NCBI GenBank assembly: GCA_004556255.1
Contig: SFHY01000065.1
Location: forward strand, 1-7,129
Source of the DNA: Lactobacillus delbrueckii
Lineage (GTDB): Bacteria > Bacillota > Bacilli > Lactobacillales > Lactobacillaceae
Reading direction: 5' to 3'
Length of the DNA stretch: 7,129 nucleotides
The notes below the pieces were generated by a model. That model had not been told where the DNA came from, made no database searches, and was given only the letters and a program-made list of their open reading frames with translations. The first letter of the stretch is position 1. Each line of letters starts with the position of its first letter. Shown piece after piece: positions 5,558 to 7,129 of this stretch. The position numbers and the translations under genes are program-made.

Positions 5558-6697
5558 TTAGCTCAGCTTCTCCTTCAAGCGTTCAAAGAAGCCTTTTTCC
5601 TGCGGGGCAATGGAGCCACCGCTGGCCTTGACGAATTCTAGCAGGGCCTTGCGCTGGGCCTCGTTGATGGACTTCGGAATCACGATCTCAACCGTGGTTA
5701 CCTGGTCACCGGTGCTGCCGCCGCGCAGACTCGGAACACCCTTTTCCTTTAAAGTAAACTTCTGGTTTGGCTGGGTGCCGGCTGGAATCTTCAGTTTTGT
5801 GTCGCCGTAAACTGTCTTGACGTTGATTTCATCCCCCAAGGTTGCCTGAGCAAAGGAAATCGGCACGGTCGTGTAGATGGTCTGACCCCGTCTGGTGAAG
5901 TCCTTGCTTGGCCGCACCCGGAAGACGATGTAAAGGTCCCCGTAAGGGCCGCCGTTCTTGCCGGCCTCACCTTGGCCGGCAAGGCGGATCTGCTGGCCGT
6001 TGTCGATGCCAGCTGGCACCTTAACCTGCAGGGTCTGCTTTTGGGTCTTGACCCCCTTGCCGTGGCAATTCTGGCATGGATGCTGGATGATGACCCCGCT
6101 GCCGGCGCACTTGTCACAAGTCGTCTGACGCTGGATCATGCCCAGAACGCTTCTTTGCGTAATGGTCATCATGCCGCTGCCCCCGCACTTGTCGCAGGTG
6201 ATCGGGTGGGTGCCCTTTTCAGCCCCGGAACCCTTGCAGACTTCACAGGTGGTTGACCGGCTGTAGCTGATTTCACTGGTCTTGCCCTTGATGGCATCCA
6301 TAAAGTCGATCGTCATAGTGTAGTCCAGGTCAGCCCCCCGCTGCGGAGCGGTCGGGTCTACCTGCTGGCGGGCGCCGCCGCCAAAGAAGCTGCTAAAGAT
6401 GTCACCAAAGTCACCAAAATCAGCTCCGCCAAAGCCCTGGCCACCGTACTGGCCGCCAAAGCCGCCCTGGCCATTCATGCCAGCCTGGCCAAATTGGTCA
6501 TACTGCTGCCGCTTTTGCGGGTCATGAAGCACTTCGTAAGCTTCGTTGACTTCCTTGTACTTTTCTTCTGCCCCTGCTTCGTGGTTTAAGTCCGGGTGAT
6601 ACTTCTTGGCCAACTTCCGGTAGGCCTTGCTGATTTCTGCGTCACTGGCATCCCGGCTCACGCCTAAGACGTCATAATAGTCACGGTTTGCTGCCAT
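5558..6697 (-). CDS. dnaJ: Chaperone protein DnaJ (type I Hsp40)
   Basis: DnaJ is the cytoplasmic co-chaperone that delivers unfolded clients to DnaK and stimulates its ATPase. The 379-residue product has the full type I layout. The J domain (about 5-70) carries HPD at 34-36, and a Gly/Phe-rich linker covers ~75-108. Four zinc-binding repeats follow: CEVCKGSG (151-158), CDKCGGSG (168-175), CDKCAGSG (194-201) and CQNCHGKG (208-215). Two beta-rich client-binding domains and the C-terminal dimerisation end complete it. All eight zinc cysteines are present. The ATG at 6697 fits the family start MAANRDYYDVLGV, with AAAAGGAG (6718-6711) 13 nt upstream. It follows dnaK after 82 nt and ends in its own terminator. 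Heat-shock control by HrcA/CIRCE would act upstream of dnaK, outside the window. Confidence 0.98.
   Translation of the reverse strand: MAANRDYYDVLGVSRDASDAEISKAYRKLAKKYHPDLNHEAGAEEKYKEVNEAYEVLHDPQKRQQYDQFGQAGMNGQGGFGGQYGGQGFGGADFGDFGDIFSSFFGGGARQQVDPTAPQRGADLDYTMTIDFMDAIKGKTSEISYSRSTTCEVCKGSGAEKGTHPITCDKCGGSGMMTITQRSVLGMIQRQTTCDKCAGSGVIIQHPCQNCHGKGVKTQKQTLQVKVPAGIDNGQQIRLAGQGEAGKNGGPYGDLYIVFRVRPSKDFTRRGQTIYTTVPISFAQATLGDEINVKTVYGDTKLKIPAGTQPNQKFTLKEKGVPSLRGGSTGDQVTTVEIVIPKSINEAQRKALLEFVKASGGSIAPQEKGFFERLKEKLS
5957..5983. repeat. Perfect 10-bp GC-rich hairpin inside dnaJ
   Basis: CTTGCCGGCC (5957-5966) and GGCCGGCAAG (5974-5983) are exact inverted repeats around a 7-nt loop, eight of ten pairs being G-C. 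The site encodes the conserved RLAGQGEAGK segment (about residues 238-247). The Leu-Ala-Gly / Ala-Gly-Lys symmetry makes part of the palindrome likely. The use of CTT for Leu completes the pairing. No U-run follows, so it is not a terminator. Confidence 0.6.
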
Positions 6698-6710
6698 CTG
6701 TTTATTATTG

Positions 6711-6718
6711 CTCCTTTT
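6711..6718 (-). promoter_or_regulatory. Ribosome binding site of dnaJ, long spacing
   Basis: AAAAGGAG lies 13 nt before the dnaJ ATG. An identical AAAAGGAG occurs 44 nt upstream (6762-6755) within the intergenic hairpin, where it would be paired. Confidence 0.65.
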
Positions 6719-6721
6719 ACT

Positions 6722-6765
6722 AACAAAAGAAAAGAACTACATCAAGCAGTTCTTCTCCTTTTGTT
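6722..6765 (-). other. Hairpin in the dnaK-dnaJ gap
   Basis: On the minus strand 6765-6748 and 6738-6722 pair over 17 bp with one bulged G and one G-U wobble, around a 9-nt loop. The 3' arm is rich in U, but no separate U-run follows, so it is at best a weak or partial terminator. It ends 24 nt before the dnaJ start and could act as an mRNA-processing or stability element, or lower read-through into dnaJ. Confidence 0.6.
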
Positions 6766-6767
6766 TA

Positions 6768-6796
6768 ATTATAGTCGCTTTACTTGTCTGGGTCTA
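6768..6796 (-). promoter_or_regulatory. Possible internal promoter for dnaJ
   Basis: A perfect TATAAT (6773-6768) lies 17 nt after TAGACC (6796-6791, four of six consensus bases), overlapping the end of dnaK. The predicted start near 6761 falls in the 5' arm of the intergenic hairpin. The spacing and -10 box are good and the -35 box is moderate. It would let dnaJ be made apart from the heat-shock transcript. Confidence 0.4.
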
Positions 6797-7129
6797 CCTT
6801 GGTGAAGTCGCCGTCAACCGTGTCGCCGTTTGCGCCATTTGAACCATCGTCAGTTGGGCCTGCTTGACCGCCTTGGCCTTGCTGGTTTTGGGCGTTTTGC
6901 TGGTAGAGCTTGACAGCCAGGTCTTGGGCAACCTTGCTCAAAGCGTCCTTCTTTTCCTTCATTTCGTCCAGATTGTTGTCCTTTTGGGCCTTCTTCAAGT
7001 CTTCCAGGGCATCCTTAACTGGTTGAACGTCGCTGTCTGGAAGCTTGCCGTCAACTTCCTTCAAAGTCTTTTCGGTTTGGAATATCAAGCTGTCAACTTC
7101 GTTTCTGAGGTCAACTTCTTCCTTCTTCT
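6780..7129 (-). CDS. dnaK: Chaperone protein DnaK (Hsp70), C-terminal part
   Basis: Only the last ~115 codons are inside the window; the frame is open to the edge at 7129. The visible part is the helical lid of the Hsp70 substrate-binding domain, starting at KKEEVDLRNEVDSLIFQTEK, followed by alternating acidic and basic helices. A flexible Q/G/N-rich tail then leads to VDGDFTKVDPDK, the usual acidic end of Firmicutes DnaK. A TTG at 7088 can look like a start but is an internal Leu codon. DnaK is the ATP-driven chaperone that works with DnaJ and GrpE. Its nucleotide-binding domain and the operon promoter are outside the window. Confidence 0.96.
   Translation of the reverse strand, partial: KKEEVDLRNEVDSLIFQTEKTLKEVDGKLPDSDVQPVKDALEDLKKAQKDNNLDEMKEKKDALSKVAQDLAVKLYQQNAQNQQGQGGQAGPTDDGSNGANGDTVDGDFTKVDPDK

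Noticed and set aside
5791..6117. 108-codon minus-strand frame inside dnaJ
   Set aside because: It is an out-of-frame reading of dnaJ with Ser/Arg/Pro-rich nonsense composition and no SD.
1..7129. Mobile elements, CRISPR arrays, tRNA or rRNA genes, phage or defence genes
   Set aside because: No transposase, integrase, regularly spaced repeat, RNA gene or unknown cassette was seen. Genes fill almost the whole window and belong to well-known families.

Overview
The window is an ordinary chromosomal housekeeping segment of a low-GC-phylum Gram-positive bacterium with unusually GC-rich third codon positions. The best fit is a Lactobacillus of the delbrueckii type. The clues are the gene order dnaK-dnaJ-lepA-sortase-recJ-apt, the Gram-positive class A sortase, AGGAGG-type ribosome binding sites, a Q/G/N-rich DnaK tail, and AT-rich intergenic DNA beside genes full of GCC/GGC/CTG codons. 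The species is inferred from memory of these families, not from a search. All six genes lie on the minus strand, so transcription runs from high to low coordinates.

Region by region, in transcription order: 7129-6780 holds the last ~115 codons of dnaK, cut by the window edge. The 82-nt gap to dnaJ carries a TATAAT-type promoter candidate and a long hairpin. dnaJ (6697-5558) is complete and ends in an intrinsic terminator (5537-5511). A good sigma-A-like promoter (5498-5470) follows. It drives a tightly packed unit of lepA (5435-3597), a sortase (3622-2915), recJ (2918-642) and apt (652-125). Consecutive genes in this unit overlap by 26, 4 and 11 nt. An 84-nt AT-rich trailer and a strong terminator (40-1) close it.

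Functionally, dnaK/dnaJ form the Hsp70 chaperone pair. The second unit combines a ribosome-associated GTPase (EF4), a membrane-anchored transpeptidase for cell-wall protein anchoring, a 5'-3' single-strand exonuclease for DNA repair, and a purine-salvage enzyme. The four products share no pathway I can name. Their overlaps indicate co-transcription and translational coupling rather than a common biochemical job.

I found no mobile element, CRISPR array, tRNA/rRNA, phage gene or unknown protein family. The most unusual signals are at RNA level: a terminator-like hairpin with a U-tract inside the start of recJ, a perfect 10-bp hairpin inside dnaJ, a hairpin in the dnaK-dnaJ gap holding a duplicate Shine-Dalgarno sequence, and a well-spaced SD-ATG that reads into the terminal terminator. 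I do not see evidence of a new multi-gene system.
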